Shown: piece after piece, positions 13,401-22,902 of the stretch | Layout: every line of letters begins with the position of its first letter | How positions within the stretch are numbered: position 1 is the stretch's first letter | Source: Pelargonium nanum | Lineage: Eukaryota > Streptophyta > Magnoliopsida > Geraniales > Geraniaceae | Length of the DNA stretch: 25,605 nucleotides | NCBI GenBank assembly: GCA_036897485.1 | Contig: JAYMTF010001179.1 | Span: 1-25,605, forward strand | Reading direction: 5' to 3' | Program-made: the position numbers and the translations under genes | Notes under the pieces: generated by a model | Databases searched by the model: none | Told to the model about the DNA's origin: nothing | Seen by the model: the letters and a program-made list of their open reading frames with translations, nothing else

Positions 13401-16400
13401 GATCTAGTAACATGAAAAATGAAGAAAATCTAGGGTAAATCTTAAATATCTCTTAAGCAATCAAGTATTGATCTATGAACCTGCTACTAATAATATATTT
13501 TTATGATCTATTTGCAGAGATATGTACTTGATTGTTGATTGTTGCACAATATTGGTTCTAATGTGCTAATTATTTCCATTTTTTAATATATGCTTCTTTC
13601 TTGGCAGTGAATGCTGCTGTTTCAGTGCTGATGAATTGTCTGACACGCCGTGTTTGATGTTCTATTGGAAAAATTCAAGTGACATTCACATGGAAAGAAC
13701 TATACATGTCCTTGCTAACATGATTTGCCCTGTTTTGTTAGAGACAATCATTAAAGGTAATCTCCACGACTGGTGTTTATCTTTTTCATGAGTGAACATT
13801 TCAGTTTCAAACCTGTAAGCGAACCTTTATTCTGTCATTGAGTTAATATTTAAATTGATTATTATTCGGCTAAGGTATTTTCATGAAGTTCAAGTAAGGA
13901 ACCAGGCTGTTTAATGGAGAAACTCTAACTGCTCATAATTCATTCTACCCCTTTCTCTTGCACCAGAATTGGCCAAGTGAAATAGCTGTCAAATCTTACC
14001 ATTCACAAGTCACAATATATGTGCTCAGGAGTTGTGAAGCATAATTAGGAATTACAATAATTGGAAGGGAATTATATGAAACAGCTGGGGGTATGGATTT
14101 GTTCTTGTTACATGAACAATTTTATATCTCGAATATGATAAATCCTTGGTTTTTGGCTCACTAAGTATGTGGCATGCTCTACAAGTATATTAAGTGATGG
14201 AAAATTGGAATATTTGGAGGTTGACTGCATTCTATTATTGGGGTTATAACCTTTTATATGCTTTTTGCTTAATCTTCTTTGTATACAATTTTTCCTTTAT
14301 GATTTTTATGTAACAATTTGACAATAAAAGGTAGATCAAATTTTGGGAGATGAGATCACAACATCTTTGATTTACGCTAGCAGAAGGCTTGAGTTTTGTT
14401 TATTATAGTTATGCCTGTACAAATGATAACTTCTAAAGTAATTGTCTTGTTTTCACGTGGAATTGTATATGAATAAACTATTTTGTATTATATTATCATT
14501 AAAAATGAGGTCTCTGGAATCTGAATAGTACAAGTTGTATTCTGTCTCCTTACCAGGTGACACTCGGATATCCATGGCAAATATAACATGGATTAATCCA
14601 GATACAACAACTTGGATAAGAAATTCTCGTAAATTTCAGAAGGGTGAAATTGCTCTGGACATTGTCCTTGAGAAATCTGTTGTTAAGCAAAGTGGGGATG
14701 CCTGGAGAATTGTCCTGGATGCCTGTCTTCCTGTGCTGCATCTTATTGATACCAGGCGCTCTATTCCATATGGAATAAAGCAAGTTCAAGAGTTGCTTGG
14801 GGTTGCTTCTGGTTTTGATCAAGCAATTCAGGTATTTTTGCTGGCACTCATTTCCAAACATATGTGCTCCATGTATGTAAATCTATTTTCTTTCTTTTGT
14901 TCCAATTGTTCCAAGTCATTTTCTTGTTGTGGGATGCTCTGCTCTGTGCACGCATCTTGCATGTTGTAGTTTGTGGCCTTTGTTCTTGTTTATTATTTCT
15001 ACAAAAAGAATATAGCCTGACCCCTTTTATTTATCTCTCTGTCTACTATGTATTCCTCCATTGTAGACTTTTCTGTATTCCATTCTCATTTCTCAACACT
15101 CATTGCTATTTTGATACTATTGGATGCATCTCTATCAAATGGTCAGAACTTCACTCGGAGTGGTTTTAATATATGATGTGCAATACAAATGCAGACTTGA
15201 AGAGAAGGATAAAGGAATGACATGTTTGTTTTTTAGACTTTATGGGACTAGTTCTCCTTTATTATCTAACTGGAGGTGTTTACATGCTGTGGTGTTTGTG
15301 GAGAATGGACTTCCTATTAGTACTTCAAATTGTTTTTCAACATTTATACTTCTTACTTTAGGAAAATGAAGCAACCCTTAGTTGTTGCTAATGTAAGAAG
15401 AGTCATAGGTTCCTTTGCTACTGAGTAGTCAGATTTCAATGAGACGATACAATTTGGATATATGACATTCAATTTCATGGACATTTTGCAGCGCCTGTCG
15501 ACTTCAGTGACAATGGTGGCAAAAGGGGTTACCAAGGAGCATCTCATTCTCTTGGCAAATAGTATGACATGCACTGGCAATTTGGTAGGCTTTAATTCTG
15601 CTGGAATTAAGGCATTGTATCAGTCTTTGAATGTCCAAGTGCCATTTACTGAAGCAACTCTATTTGTGAGTAGTTGTACTTCTGTAATAATTTGAAAGAC
15701 TTTTTCTGCCAATCCTCCAGTTTTAGATGCATGATGCGCTACCTTTTTATTTATTTATATATTATGAAAATTGGAACCTTAATTTTTATCTGTTGCTTTA
15801 TCTGTTTGGACAGACGCCCAGAAAATGTTTTGAGAAAGCCGCTGAGAAGTGCCATGTGGATTCTCTATCTACTATTGTTGCATCTTGTTCGTGGGGCAAA
15901 CATGTGGCTGTTGGCACAGGAACACGATTTGATGTTCTCTGGGACAAAAAAGAGGTATTTTTTCTTGTTTCATCAGTTGAGCATATATATATATATATAT
16001 GATATTTGATTTACCTGCTGTATTTTTTGCCTTTTTACAGATGGGGTCGAATGTGGAGGGTGGCATCGACGTTTATAATTTCCTTCACATGGTGAGAAGT
16101 GTGTCTAATGGAGGGGAATCTGATGTCGCTTGTTCAGGCTTCGAAATCGATGATACTATCCTGGAAGAAGAATATGCTGATTGGAGCCTTTCCCCAGAGC
16201 ATAACACAGGTTCTGATAGGCCAGTTTTTGAAGACAGCGCCGAGTACTCCTTAGACAATCAAGTAATGGAAGAGAGCAAGGGTGGTGAATCTTGCTGGGA
16301 GAAGGTCTCACATAGTTCAGATGGTGGTGGAGAGTGGGGTGTTAAGAAATCGAGTGATGTGGGAACAAGTTCATCAAAATCGGATTGGTCCAGCTGGGGC

Positions 16401-19400
16401 AGTAAAGATAAAACACAGACCCAGAAACATGATGCTTCCACTGATAAAGGCATGGACTGTTCCAATTCCAATGGTTGGGCTGCACAAGAATCTGAGAAAG
16501 AGGTATCAATGGGCGGCGCATGGGGAAGCCAGAAAGAACCTCTAGAAACCAATTGGGGAAAGCAGAAGGAATCCCTAGAAACTGGCTGGGGGAAGCCAAA
16601 AGATCCCCAAGAAAGTTCTTGGGGGAAAGAGAAACAACCCCAAGAATCTGATTGGGGAAAGCAGAAGGAACCTCAAGAAACTGGCTGGGGGAAGCCGAAA
16701 GAGCTCCAAGAAAGCAATTGGGGAAACCAGAAACAAAACCAAGAAACTACTTGGAGGAAGGAGAAAGAGCCTCAAGGAAGCACTTGGGGAAAGGAGAAAC
16801 AGCCCCAAGAAAGCACTTGGGGGAAGGAGACACAGCCCCAATGGAAAGAGAACCAAGAAAGCACTTGGGGGAAACAGAAAGAGAACCAAGAAAGCACTTG
16901 GGGGAAACAGAAAGAGACCCAAAAAAGCACTTGGGGGAACCAGAAAGAGACCCTAGAAAACACTTGGGGGAACCAGAAAGAGACCCTAGAAAACACTTGG
17001 GGGAAGCAGAAGGGACCCCAAGAAAGCACTTGGGGGAAGCAGAAGGAACCCCAAGAAAGCTCATGGGGGAAGCAAAAGGAACCGCAAGAAAGCTCATGGG
17101 GGAAGCAAAAGGAACCCCAAGAAAGCTCATGGGGTAAGCAAAAGGAACCCCAAGAAAGCTCATGGGGGAAACAGAAGGAGCCCCAAGAAAGCACTTGGGG
17201 GAAACAGAAGGAACCCCAAGAAAGCACTTGGGGAAAACAGAAGGAACCCCAAGAAAGCACTTGGGGGAAGGAGAAAGACTCACAAGATACTTCTTGGGAC
17301 AAGCCAAAAGAATCCGAAGAAAGTTCTCATGGTTGGGGGGCTCCATATGAGTCGAATCAGCCCACAACTGCACGTGGATGGGATTCTTCAAAATCTGGAC
17401 GTGGTGGTGGTGAAAAACAGAATCAGTGGGGACGTCAAAATCGCGATACCATGAAGAAAAATCGATTTGAAGGAGGTGGCAGGGGTTCAAATACTGGAGA
17501 CTGGAAAGACAGGAACCGCCTTGCCAAATCACCTGGAATGGCTAATAATGATGCTGTAGGTGGAATTTTCACCGCAACAAGACAGCGGTTAGATATGTTC
17601 ACCTCTGAGGAACAAGATATTCTGCTGGACATTGAGCCAATCATGACGTCTCTAAGAAGAATAATGCATCAGTCCGGGTATGTTTTCCTTAGTGCTCACA
17701 TATACTTATTTGATTATATCTGATTTAATTGTTATTCACACATTGGAGCGTTGAATAATTTGCTATGAAGTATATTGCAATATGTTTCAAGTTTAAATTA
17801 AACTATTGAGGCTTTACCCCTGATCCATCGACTGCCAGGTTTTTCACAGTTCGTTGTGCACTCTCTGGGTCCAAATGCTTGTGGTTATTTGAGGATTATT
17901 GCAACTGTGTCTGTATTATCCATTGCCCTAGATTAGAAAAAGAAAGAAGAACCATTTTTCAAGGATTATTGGAGATGTCACATCTTGGTAAAAGTACCTT
18001 TTTCTTTTCTTTTTGAAAAGCTTCATTGAATTCAATGAAATAGGGACCAATAGCGATGAAAGCTTATAACCTGCAAGAATTCCACCATATTACAAGACCT
18101 ACAATACTTATGCGGAGAGGAAACCGAAAAAAAGCCCCTTGGTAAAGCTACATTAGCTAATATTAATAGCATACCCTAAACCATTACACATCATCATTTC
18201 TAAAACAAAGCCCTCAAAGACTCTTATTTTAGAATATTTTCAAACCCTCAGCTCAATCCTTCCTAATATTTAGAACCACGAAAATAAAGGTTGAGGTCTG
18301 AAGACACCATTTTTTTTTCCTCTGAAGTATCACCCATAGAATTAATTTCCCTTTAAGAACAAACCACTTGCACTCCATATTTTTCCTTTTGTAATTCTTT
18401 GATCTTCTTAAAACTCTCCCAATACTTTCATGGTTTGTGCGAAAGCTTATTGATTTAAGACACCACCACCTTCAAGTCACTCTCTTTCCACTACCAATTT
18501 ACCATATCTTCCATTCTCGCCATGAACCAACTAATTCCAACACCATGTTGGCTCTCAACTCAGCAAATTCGAGTCAAGTTTCCCAGTACTTTCTGAGAGC
18601 ACAGAAATCACCTCACCACTTAAAAATCCTTGGCACTCCACCAATACCCGCTGGATCTGACTTTCCTTTTGCTACTTCATCAACATTAAATTTAACCCAA
18701 CCATCCAAAGGAGCTAACCAGCTGACACTAGATCATCTTACTTAACTATTAACTTTATCAAGCCCTAACACCTGCTCATTTACCTCTTGGCTCTTGAGTT
18801 AAGACTTCTTTCCTTTTGGCCCAATCCTTTAACTGAGATGACATTTTATCAAATCCCACAAAACCACCTTTTTCATTAAAATTACAATTTTCTTTTACTA
18901 GTCGGAAGGGGAATTTTATGTACAACTTATTCGCTAAACTTATGTCCAGTGCCTTGTGAGTTTGGATCTATTTGTGACCTTTGAATTTTACATTGGTTAT
19001 GGATCATTATCATTCATTTCTTTGCATGCAATCCTAGTTTTACCTTAATCTTGATGCCCTGTCCTGTACTTGATTTTCATCTGCTCTGTTTATTTTCACC
19101 TTGTTCTTCTTAATATTGTGCTCCACTGTACGCTTATTACTGCTTTATTATTACAATATGGATTAGAACTATTCATAAAAAGAGGAAAAAAAAGCAAGAC
19201 AACTAGGAAAGATACTGATTAGTAAATTCCTGGTACACAGGTATAATGATGGTGACCCACTGTCAGCTGAGGACCAGTCATATATACTAGAAAATGTCTT
19301 CAATTACCATCCGGATAAAGCGGTGAAGGCAGGTGCCGGAATTGATCATTTCATGGTATGCTGGATTATATGTTCTTGCTTAGAATAATTTTGCATAATG

Positions 19401-21057
19401 TTCCTTGTTACTCTGATACCTTAGACTAAACAACTGTTTTGTTTTATTTACTACCTCCGTTTCATAATAAATGTCTTTCTAGCAAGCAAAAATTGTTTCA
19501 AAGTAAATGTCATTCTACTATTTGAAGACAAAAAGTCACCCCACATTCCAACTGTCCTTTTTTATATATTACCAAGTACAATATTTATCACTAATGCTAG
19601 TAATAATTAATGAATGCACAAGCTACTATGTTAGGTTAAATAAGTCATTTTACATAACTTCTTAATTTGTGTGAAAAACTCTAGGATGACATTTAATATG
19701 AAGCGGAGGTAGTAAGATTTTATAACCTATCTGTTGTTTATTTCAAATTCTTCAATAGTAGTTAAAATGTTATTTTTTTTTTCATCTGTAGAATGTGCAT
19801 AAGCTTAATTCACTGCAATTTTTTTTTTGATACCACTGGTTGGTGAACCCAGTGTGCGAGCCCAACTTTCCCAATCTAGTGGGTCCTAATTCACTGCAAT
19901 TGGGTTACCGTATGTGTATATTACTTCAATGTACAACATTACCTGGTACATAATGACCTGTCTGCAGATTTTTTGTCCAACTAATGGCCTCTTGATTAAT
20001 AAGTTCAATTAAATGTATCTATGACTAATGGCGTCTTTTTTTTCTTTCTAACATTTATGCATGTCATTAATTATAATGATTTCTATAGCAAAGGATACTG
20101 TATAGCTTTTGTTATACTTCTACTTTTGGAAGTGATATTTTTTTGCTGAATAGGAAAAGTGAACAAGTCATTTAGGATTTTGTTGGGAAGCAACTTTTCA
20201 ATCAGTGGTTTGGTTTCTGTTGTGCCAGTCTAAAATGCTAACCCCTGATTATGTGGAATGATGTTTAACATGATTTTGGTCTCGAAGTGTTTGAATTTTC
20301 AAGTATTTAGACATGGGAGAGGCCCTCCTTCAGAAGGGGTTCAGTCTGAAAAGAACATAATGGGAACTGACCTTTGTTGTCATCTTAATGTTGCACAGTT
20401 ACACATTCGTTATTGCTCAGCTGTTATTTTCTTATTTTATGCATGGCAGGCCATATTTATTTTTATTTTTTTTGCCTGGATATCACATTATCATGCAGAT
20501 ATTGGTTTTGAGTTCATTCTAAAATAAGAAGTGTTTGTGATTAAATTTGAGACTTGATGTGACAGGTTTCTAGGCATAGCAGTTTTTTGGAAAGCAGGTG
20601 CCTTTATGTAGTCGATACTACTGGACGAAAAGAAGATTTTTCGTACCGGAAATGTTTGGATAACTTCGTGAGGACCAAATACACAAGTCTTGCTGAAGAA
20701 TTTCTTGGGAAGTACTTCCGGCCCCGAACACGAGCGAATCAGGAGCGAGCGCCAGGTACTGATGGCAATGGCAGAAACAGGGAGGCAAATGTTGGTGGAG
20801 GTGGTTCTTGGGGAAAGCAGAACCAAACACAGCAAGGGGGAGATGGTTCATTGGAAAAGCAGGAGCAAACACGCCAAGGGGCAGATGGTTCTTGGGGAAA
20901 GCAAGAGCAATCACGCCAAGGCGGAGATGGCTCTTGGGGGAAGCAGGAGCCTGCACCTGCACCTGCACAGCAAGGCGGAGATGGTTCTTGGGGGAAGAAG
21001 GAGGCGGCAAAGCAAGGGGGGGATGGTTCTTGGGGAGGAGCACAGGGTGGAGACTAA
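3447..21057 (+). CDS. NRPE1: DNA-directed RNA polymerase V largest subunit NRPE1
   Basis: Largest subunit of nuclear RNA polymerase V, which makes non-coding scaffold transcripts that recruit AGO4-siRNA complexes in RNA-directed DNA methylation. Exons by homology and GT/AG sites: 3447-3527, 3888-4014, 4113-4228, 5022-5075, 6230-6394, 6917-7075, 7175-9064, 9148-9323, 10557-10632, 10736-10860, 13608-13756, 14557-14831, 15492-15665, 15814-15954, 16041-17677, 19241-19355, 20566-21057. The joined protein has 1983 residues; Arabidopsis NRPE1 has 1976. Clamp zinc ligands: C57, C60, C68, H71, then C98xxC101. Active site: NRPPTTHKHS (415-424) and SADFDGDCVH with D451, D453, D455. The bridge-helix region starts near C749 and contains REVIVRSSRG (767-776). 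GEPVG (830-834) is followed by a diverged trigger-loop region, as is usual in Pol IV/V. C-terminal domain: WG array 1396-1664, DeCL domain about 1744-1874, second WG array 1900-1983. NRPD1 is excluded by the WG platform and overall colinearity with NRPE1. The start is the first ATG of the conserved MEE... N-terminus. Introns 3, 5, 11 and 12 hold nothing I recognise. Confidence 0.95.
5455..5830. repeat. Possible decayed MITE-like segment in intron 4
   Basis: The left edge begins CAGTTTGTTTGGATTGAGGG, a start often seen in plant MITEs. The right edge is pyrimidine-rich and ends near TTAAATCCACTCAG, and its reverse complement shows similar purine-rich texture. The inverted match is weak and I could not define a target-site duplication. 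It may simply be intron sequence. Confidence 0.2.
10454..10500 (+). repeat. (CT)n microsatellite in NRPE1 intron 8
   Basis: An almost pure dinucleotide run of about 47 bases with one interruption (CCC), 57 bases before exon 9. The rest of the 1.2-kb intron (9324-10556) shows no recognisable element. The tract lengthens the pyrimidine stretch upstream of the acceptor and is probably length-polymorphic. Confidence 0.85.
11280..11583 (+). repeat. Diverged direct repeat, copy 1, in NRPE1 intron 10
   Basis: Two blocks here recur downstream in the same order and orientation. The first block (about 11280-11390) contains CATCTGATT and CTTTAATTATTATTAGGCTA. The second (about 11395-11583) contains GGAAGTTAGTTTTGGGG and ends near CCTACATCA. 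Differences are scattered substitutions and small indels, so the duplication is old. The source could be an unrecognised transposable element or a local duplication. No coding motif is visible. Confidence 0.55.
11646..12552 (+). repeat. Diverged direct repeat, copy 2, split by about 600 bp
   Basis: The first block recurs at about 11646-11757 (CTTTAATTGTTATTAGGCTA) and the second at about 12363-12552 (GGAAGTTAATTTTGGGG, ending near CCTACATCAG). They adjoin in copy 1 but are separated here by about 600 bp, suggesting a later insertion at roughly 11760-12362. I found no clear inverted repeats or target duplication for that insert. A 76-codon frame inside it (12062-12292) lacks a recognisable domain. 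Confidence 0.5.
15982..16001 (+). repeat. Short (AT)n tract in NRPE1 intron 14
   Basis: A run of about nine AT units near the centre of an 86-bp intron. It lies in the usual branch-point zone upstream of the exon 15 acceptor. No further function is visible. Confidence 0.7.
16518..17324 (+). repeat. NRPE1: 33-bp tandem repeat array encoding the WG Argonaute hook
   Basis: There are 24 in-frame units, TGG codons spaced 33 bp from 16521 to 17295, encoding an 11-residue unit with consensus T/S-WGKQKEPQES (residues 1396-1664). The unit starting at 16815 is longer (16 residues, with an extra WK). The units at 16749 (W-R) and 17292 (W-D) have lost the WG dipeptide. Units with TGG at 16932 and 16965 are identical over 33 bases, and those from about 17031 to 17229 are nearly identical, so the array has expanded recently. 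WG/GW motifs of NRPE1 are known to bind AGO4-clade Argonautes. Further WG or GW motifs flank the array, for example EWG, SWG and NGW before it and HGWG, RGW and QWG after it. Confidence 0.95.
18003..18890 (-). mobile_element. Truncated LINE 3' fragment with RNase H motifs in intron 15
   Basis: Read on the minus strand, 18715-18672 encodes GWVKFNVDEVAKGK followed by GIGGV, typical of the RNase H domain of plant L1-type LINEs. Further on, 18578-18551 resembles the DSNxAEL segment with a one-base frame break, and 18487-18454 encodes ESDLKVVVS followed by a stop. A 3' UTR-like stretch follows, ending in a T-rich tract in the window (about 17998-18015), which is the A-rich tail of a minus-strand element. 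Stops and frameshifts make it non-functional. The outer boundary near 18890 is approximate and I found no clear target duplication. It lies antisense to NRPE1. Confidence 0.7.
19451..19712. mobile_element. Stowaway-type MITE in NRPE1 intron 16
   Basis: The 262-bp element starts CTACCTCCGTTTCATAATAA and ends with its imperfect inverse (...TATGAAGCGGAGGTAG). TA dinucleotides flank it at 19449-19450 and 19713-19714. Terminal matching continues for about 30 bases (AAATGTC and beyond on both sides). The CTCCCTCCGT-like terminus with a TA target duplication is the signature of Tc1/mariner-derived Stowaway elements. It has no coding capacity and would depend on a transposase elsewhere. Confidence 0.88.
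19821..19886 (-). mobile_element. Short SINE-like fragment with 15-bp target-site duplication
   Basis: TAATTCACTGCAATT occurs at 19806-19820 and again at 19887-19901. The 66 bases between begin with T8, the A tail of a minus-strand insertion, and read on the minus strand contain GGGTTCACCAACC, resembling a tRNA-type B box. A perfect target duplication with an A tail indicates LINE-mediated retroposition of a 5'-truncated SINE. The family cannot be assigned from 66 bases. Confidence 0.75.
20803..21054 (+). repeat. NRPE1: 42-bp tandem array encoding a second WG motif cluster in the NRPE1 tail
   Basis: Six in-frame units with consensus GSWGKQEQ-(T/S)RQGGD (14 residues) make up the last 84 residues, up to the stop codon. 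The fourth unit is 18 residues because of a PAPAPA expansion, and the last is shortened. The second unit reads SLEK instead of SWGK, so its Trp-Gly is lost (TTG for TGG). Arabidopsis NRPE1 has a Gln/Ser-rich tail at this position, so this tail is built differently and gives a second potential Argonaute-binding platform after the DeCL domain. Confidence 0.92.
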
Positions 21058-21330
21058 CTGAGAATGTGCAGCAGCAGTATTAGTAGTAGTAGTGGTAGTG
21101 GTAGGGCTATATAATCTGATTTTGTGTACATAAACAAAGTGGATGTGTCTTTACTTCTTGACTAAGCAGAATTAATAGCCAATTAATCAATGTTTCAGTC
21201 CAAAGGATTCTTAGCTATGTTTGCCAATATCAATCTACCTCTTTTCTACTCCCTTGTATGTTTTTTTTATTAAAGATGTGAAATTTTGCAATGGGAAGGT
21301 TATGGTTGATACATGATGATGCAGTATGTG
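21058..21330 (+). other. NRPE1 3' UTR (extent estimated)
   Basis: Sequence after the TAA includes an imperfect trinucleotide tract (GCA, then AGT/GGT) at about 21068-21105. T-rich and A-rich stretches follow, with TATTAAAG near 21268 as a possible near-upstream poly(A) element. No canonical AATAAA is evident, which is common in plants. The end is a guess. Confidence 0.4.
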
Positions 21331-21339
21331 ATTTGAGTT

Positions 21340-21669
21340 ATTTTACGCTGTATATGTGAGAATTATTAACTTCTAATTCAATTCAAAATTCATTTATAGG
21401 AAAGAGGGATTAAAGTTTTCTACCATTTATATACGTGTCATGTTTGATCTTTCAATTATTTTTAAATTATAATTGATAGTTGAAGAACTCTTTTTTTGTT
21501 TGTTTGTTTGTTGAGATCACATAAACCCAACAACCGAACTTGAATTAAGGATCACTCGTTAATGTATGAGGCTAAGTTCTAAGTTCAAATTCAACCACAA
21601 TGAGCTAGGGTCCACCTCTTGAGCTAGCTTTGCACAAAAGAAAATACATTGTTAAGTGAAAATTAGTAT
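21340..21669. other. Intergenic stretch, unidentified repeat-like part
   Basis: AT-rich sequence contains a (TTTG)n run near 21498-21512. It is followed by a less AT-rich part (21515-21640) with GTTCAAATTC, faintly like a tRNA B box. There is no coding content and no flanking duplication was found, so I do not assign an element. Confidence 0.35.
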
Positions 21670-22404
21670 TTATATATTGAAATCCTCATGAGAAGATCGA
21701 GTTTTTGAAGATAGAGTTGTTTATCTCCCTACATATTTCCCAAGTTGATGAAGTACTCGTATAGAGGGGCCGATATCCCGGTTAGTCTCGGATCTTGTCT
21801 TGGAAAGAATTTCAAAGAGCTAATATTTGCTCGAGTGAACTGTATCCGATCTAATTGTCAACGGGGATGCGAACCTGGCTCTTGCGTCATCAGGACAATG
21901 AAAAATTAGATGATCAACTAACTGGTTCTGAAGTCTCCATCTCGGACATAGTGCACTTTGGCTCATTTTGCTTTGACATAACGATTCTTTTGATGGCAAA
22001 GTAGAGTTTGCCACTTATTACCAAAACACCTTGAAATTCTCTAGGATTTTCGCTCTCTAAAAATGCTTTTATTCATGGAAAGAAGATAAGGTGGTAGCGG
22101 GATTTGAAGATTGCTCTATATTGTTGTAGGCCCTTTTAACTGAGAAAGCTGGCAATTTTGCATTCACGCTTTTCCATTTAAATTCGTAAACAATAGTACC
22201 CCTTTTAGGGATAGGGATTTTAAATTTTTGATCAGTTATATGTTGAGGAAACGCATGATGGATTAGATTAGAGTTACAAGATTGGGATATTGACATTAGT
22301 TTTTCCACTCTATCCTCTTCTTGAAGGGGGCTCGACCTGTTATAAGGGAATTCTTCATGATTTACCCATTTTTCTTGGAAGATTCTTCAAGGGTAATGCT
22401 TCTT

Positions 22405-22556
22405 TTTGTTATTATTTGAGCTACACAACATGAGTAGCTCTCCCCTTTTAACCTAAAATCTCACCTCACCTCATGCCGTCGGCAAGGAGGCCTAAACCCG
22501 AGACCTCAAAGAGAATTCAAAGCGTTTAAACTGCTTGTCCCAACAAGCCTTTGTAA
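22405..22556 (-). mobile_element. Second SINE-like insertion nested in the LINE
   Basis: This segment interrupts the LINE reading. On the minus strand it contains GGTCTCGGGTTTAGGCCTCC, resembling a decayed tRNA B-box region, followed by a GACGGCATGAGGTGAGGTG body and an A-rich end (T-rich at 22401-22410 in the window). The flanks GGGTAATGCTTCTT (22391-22404) and GAGCAAGACTTCTT (22557-22570) agree at 10 of 14 positions, possibly an aged target duplication. The A box is poor. Confidence 0.4.
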
Positions 22557-22725
22557 GAGCAAGACTTCTTGAATTTTGAGCTTCGTAGAGAGTTTTGAAA
22601 ACCATATTTTCTTACCAAAGTTTTGTGAAGACTGTTAAGATTACTTATTATTCTTTTGAACCGGCATGCAAGCAATGTCACATTCAAACTTTGGGTACTT
22701 CTATGAACTACACCACATCTTTCGG

Positions 22726-22902
22726 TTTAAACCATGGGGTTCCTGAGCAGGTTTCTGACCAGACTAATCCCCATTCGAGGCTTGGTCTCAGGGTTAAGGA
22801 TTTCTCACCTCTCCCTCACAGGTGTGTTGAGTGAGGATAGAACTCAAGAGCTCTTCCCGCTCACGCAGCCCCAGCGCACCAACTGCGCCACACCCAGTGG
22901 GT
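22726..22902 (-). mobile_element. tRNA-derived SINE with A and B boxes and 19-bp target-site duplication
   Basis: The 177-bp insert is flanked by ACTACACCACATCTTTCGG (22707-22725) and the same 19 bases with one difference (22903-22921). On the minus strand a near-perfect tRNA A box, TGGCGCAGTTGG (22890-22879), starts about 12 bases from the element's 5' end. A B-box-like GAGTTCTATCC (22845-22835) follows about 33 bases later. This spacing is that of an RNA polymerase III internal promoter. The 3' end carries no long A tail. It is nested in the LINE pseudogene and so is younger than it. Confidence 0.85.

Noticed and set aside
16652..17137. 161-codon + strand frame offset from NRPE1 in the same exon
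   Set aside because: Same periodicity artefact. The NRPE1 frame is fixed by conserved sequence on both sides and by exon phase.
16747..17532. Long open frame on the minus strand (261 codons) and others across the WG array
   Set aside because: The 33-bp unit is a multiple of three, so a unit with no stop in another frame keeps that frame open throughout. The antisense peptides are only repeat shadows of the NRPE1 exon.
18437..18745. 102-codon + strand frame in intron 15
   Set aside because: The opposite strand carries LINE RNase H motifs over the same bases, so this frame is an antisense shadow.
22879..22890. A functional tRNA gene suggested by the A box
   Set aside because: There is no cloverleaf, the B box is degenerate, and the 19-bp flanking duplications mark a SINE instead.
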